From contig JACCXL010000350.1 in the NCBI GenBank assembly GCA_013697015.1, forward strand, positions 1-7,857: 7,857 nt of DNA, given 5' to 3'. Shown piece after piece: positions 5,889 to 7,857 of this stretch (within the stretch, counting starts at the first letter, position 1; the number at the start of each line of letters is the position of its first letter). The notes below the pieces were generated by a model. It was not told the DNA's origin, ran no database searches, and was given only the letters and a program-made list of their open reading frames with translations. The stretch comes from Chthoniobacterales bacterium (GTDB lineage Bacteria; Verrucomicrobiota; Verrucomicrobiia; Chthoniobacterales; UBA10450). The position numbers were made by a program, and so were the translations under genes.

Positions 5889-6949
5889 TCGAGATGACGC
5901 CCGACCAGCTCGGCAAAGTGCCGGTCGAGAATGCGATCATCCGCGCGCCTCCGGACGGACGGATCCTCGACATCCGGTTCCGATTTGCCGGTGACGCGAC
6001 AGAGCTGATACCCGTCGCCGCGTTCAAGCGGCGCGAGCACTTCCCCCGCCGAAACGCTCAGAAAACGCTGTTGATATTCCAGGGGAATTTCTTCCAGCAG
6101 TCGCGTGGAACGCCGGAAGGGATACTTCCCCTCGCGCGCGACTTCTTCCATCGTCATTCCGTCTTCGCGCACGCAAAGAAACGCCTCGTGCGCGGCATCC
6201 AGCGACTCCAGTTCGATCATTTCCACCTCGAATTTTGTCAGCGGCAGCCGCAGATTGGCAAGCTCTCTCTTCCTTTCACTGGCGGTGAGCGTGCCGTCGC
6301 ATTCCCGCCGATAGAGCGCCTCGCCTCGGCACATCTGCTGCAGCCACTTCTCGTCCCGGCCGACTTGTTCCAGCCAACCGGCCACCTCCTCTGGTTTCAA
6401 TTTGTTGCGCTCGATAAATCTGCCGTGCTCGATCTCCAGCAGCTCACCGGGAATTTCCTCATCGCGGGCCGCTTCGCAGACTGCTATCCGCCAACCCAAC
6501 CGGGTCGCCATTCGATCGAGTTCGTCCGTCAAAACAAGCTCGTTCACGAGTAAATCGTGCAGTTCGGGAGACCCGCTGAGATAGGGGATGGATCGAGCGG
6601 GGGCTTTGCCGCGCAGCAAATTGCCCCAGTGGTGGCGCACGAAGAATTGGCTGAAATCAGCCAGCATCAAACCGCGACGCTCCAGCCACTGCTCGGTCTC
6701 CTCCGCTGTGATGAGGTCGTGCTGATAACGGAATGCATTCGAGGCCGCATCGAGCGCCGTCTCTTCCAGTTGCAGTTCGTGCTCGGTCGCGTAATCCTCG
6801 CACGCCACCAGACGAAGAATCTCGGTCCAAGCCGTCTCCACTTCTCCCCGAAAGAGAGCCGCACCGATAGCATCGCGGGCGCGGTAAGCGTCCGCTCCGC
6901 ACGTGAAAAAGAGCGTGGCCTCCTTCGAGAGCGCCTGGCTGGTAGCCAT
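5858..6949 (-). CDS. SurA/parvulin-like peptide-maturation protein
   Basis: This 363-residue protein is first in the export operon and ends inside the start of the ABC exporter gene. Its N-terminal half is helical and SurA-like. Residues 70-104 (AFRYQHDLITAEETEQWLE, then RGLMLADFSQFF) and 177-206 (RFIERNKLKPEEVAGWLE and following) look like two copies of one helical unit. The C-terminal part (about 236-355) has the outline of a divergent PpiC/parvulin domain: an AHEAF helix, EVAREG, and SAGEVLAPLERGDGYQLCRV near 300-319, then a terminal helix ending RHLEWRLL. There is no signal peptide or membrane helix, so it is probably cytoplasmic, unlike true SurA. PpiC-related proteins are known next to C39 exporters and HlyD adaptors, where they are regarded as peptide-maturation factors. 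A chaperone or leader-presenting role is inferred, and isomerase activity is doubtful. The ATG at 6949 lacks a clear ribosome binding site. Confidence 0.75.
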   Translation of the reverse strand: MATSQALSKEATLFFTCGADAYRARDAIGAALFRGEVETAWTEILRLVACEDYATEHELQLEETALDAASNAFRYQHDLITAEETEQWLERRGLMLADFSQFFVRHHWGNLLRGKAPARSIPYLSGSPELHDLLVNELVLTDELDRMATRLGWRIAVCEAARDEEIPGELLEIEHGRFIERNKLKPEEVAGWLEQVGRDEKWLQQMCRGEALYRRECDGTLTASERKRELANLRLPLTKFEVEMIELESLDAAHEAFLCVREDGMTMEEVAREGKYPFRRSTRLLEEIPLEYQQRFLSVSAGEVLAPLERGDGYQLCRVTGKSEPDVEDPSVRRRADDRILDRHFAELVGRHLEWRLLTISSE

Positions 6950-7422
6950 TGGAAAGCAACGTTTAACGAGTTGTTTGGAAGAAGTCGAGCATTCGCTGCA
7001 ACCTCGATGGCATCGTTTTGCGCTTCGCGTCCCCGCTTCGCATCCACGCCCTATCGTCGTGAATCGAGATCAAGGTCCAATCACTGCGCCAGTCGGGGGA
7101 GAAATGGTATCGTGCCCATCTTGCTCGAATATCGCCTGCGGCCCTCCTCTCCTGCCTCAGCTCCAGTTGACTTCCGCGATCGATCCCATGCCATATCGCG
7201 AGCAGGCTCAGAGGCGGAAAAAGGTCTGTCCTGAGGCCGATCGGCATTCGTCACGATCCGAGCGTCTTGCATCTAAGGCCTCTTAGCTGGCGTCTATATC
7301 AACTGAGTATGTTGATGGCTACGCTGCAAATACCAGTCGTCCCACACCTTGCGAGGCGTTCGCAGCTGCGTGTGCTGTCGGCTTGCCATGTGTGTGCCCG
7401 GGCTGCAATGTTGCCGCTGCCG
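6950..7422. other. Divergent intergenic region between the export operon and the ECF sigma gene
   Basis: This 473-base spacer must hold promoters for both directions, but I see no strong one. On the minus strand, 7012-6997 reads TGCCATCGAGGTTGCA. Its second half matches the sigma-54 -12 box TTGCA, but its first half lacks the GG of the -24 box. It lies about 50 bases upstream of the parvulin-like gene. A minus-strand frame of 94 codons (7247-6963) is open but uses many AGG arginine codons and has no recognisable motif, so I do not call it. I see no tRNA, terminator or mobile-element end. Confidence 0.4.
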
Positions 7423-7857
7423 ATGTCTGATGTGCCGTTGCCTTTTCCGCCCTCGAGGAAAGAGGCTGCTTCGTCCGAAGCGGAGCGACAGAGCCGCGCC
7501 GAGGCCGACCGCGAGATGATGCACTGCTTTACGTCCGGCGATGAAACGGGTTTTGCGACTTTTTATCGCCGCTTCGCGCCCGGCCTCTTTTCGCTCGTCT
7601 ACCGCATTCTGCAGGACCCAAAAGAGAGCGAGGATGTCCTGCAGGAAGCGTTCGTGCAGATGTGGAAAAACACCGCCACCTATGACCCGAGCCGCAGCAG
7701 TCTTTTCACGTGGGCGGTCATGATTTCGCGCAACAAGGCGATCGATAGATTGCGCGCGCGCCAACGTCGTTTTCGCGTCGTCGAAGCAGCCATCGCCGAA
7801 GCCGAAGCGGCGCCGGCGGCGGGAGCCGGGCCGGCAGATGAAGCACTGGGACAGAGC
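7423..7857 (+). CDS. ECF-type RNA polymerase sigma factor (partial, 3' end outside window)
   Basis: The 145 visible residues carry a charged, proline-rich N-terminal extension (1-30) and then sigma region 2 (about 31-110). The core is FATFYRRFAPGLFSLVYRIL and the helix DPKESEDVLQEAFVQMWKN, followed by YDPSRSSLFTWAVMISRNKAIDRLRARQRR, which is the -10 recognition and DNA-melting part of an ECF sigma factor. An Ala/Glu-rich linker (about 117-140) follows. Region 4, which reads the -35 box, and any anti-sigma gene lie beyond the window. ATG at 7423 is preferred because it gives the shortest extension before region 2; in-frame ATGs at 7408 and 7309 are possible, and none has a good ribosome binding site. 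The gene is divergent from the export operon, and no functional connection is visible. The family assignment is firm; the exact ECF group is not determinable here. Confidence 0.9.
   Translation, partial: MSDVPLPFPPSRKEAASSEAERQSRAEADREMMHCFTSGDETGFATFYRRFAPGLFSLVYRILQDPKESEDVLQEAFVQMWKNTATYDPSRSSLFTWAVMISRNKAIDRLRARQRRFRVVEAAIAEAEAAPAAGAGPADEALGQS

Noticed and set aside
6963..7247. 94-codon minus-strand frame just upstream of the parvulin-like gene
   Set aside because: Its position in the operon is attractive, but it is rich in Trp and Arg, uses many AGG codons unlike the neighbouring genes, contains no Gly-Gly leader or known motif, and its start lacks a ribosome binding site.
1..7857. CRISPR array, insertion sequence, tRNA or rRNA
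   Set aside because: I saw no regularly spaced direct repeats, transposase frames, cloverleaf-like sequence or rRNA motifs anywhere in the window.

Overview
The window holds most of a compact peptide-export locus on the minus strand. It also has two candidate substrate genes at its left end and the start of an unrelated-looking ECF sigma factor gene on the plus strand at its right end. Gene content, high GC in the large genes (about 60% in the stretches I counted) and long proteins with fused regulatory domains suggest a free-living Gram-negative bacterium. A soil-type Verrucomicrobiota or Acidobacteriota member would fit, but this is inference from gene style, because no rRNA or other phylogenetic marker is present.

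Layout on the minus strand, in order of transcription (right to left): (1) 6949-5858, a SurA/parvulin-like protein probably serving as a peptide-maturation chaperone; (2) 5888-2745, a 1047-residue ABC exporter fusing two cyclic-nucleotide-binding (Crp-type) domains, a C39 double-glycine peptidase, a six-helix membrane domain and an ATPase; (3) 2745-1564, an HlyD-type periplasmic adaptor; (4) 1551-547, a sigma-54 activator made only of an AAA+ domain and a Fis-type DNA-binding domain; (5) a 304-base AT-richer gap with inverted repeats and imperfect sigma-54-like boxes; (6) 242-57, a 61-residue peptide with a leader ending in KGG; (7) 54-1, the first 18 codons of a similar peptide, cut by the window edge. 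Genes 1-3 overlap at their ends (31 or 4 nt, then 1 nt), and genes 3 and 4 are 12 nt apart, so 1-4 look like one operon. No outer-membrane TolC-type channel is in the window.

Proposed working model: the small peptides at the left are made as precursors, their leaders are recognised and cut after Gly-Gly by the C39 domain of the exporter, and the cores leave through the exporter and HlyD adaptor. The parvulin-like protein would help before or during export. The tandem Crp-type domains could gate the pump in response to a nucleotide or other ligand, and the sigma-54 activator could switch on the peptide genes downstream of it. The family assignments rest on motifs seen in the sequence. The substrate role of the peptides and the regulatory circuit are inference.

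On the right, 6950-7422 is a 473-base spacer with no gene I can support. The plus strand then carries the sigma-2 region of an ECF sigma factor that runs off the window; it is divergent from the export operon and has no demonstrated link to it.
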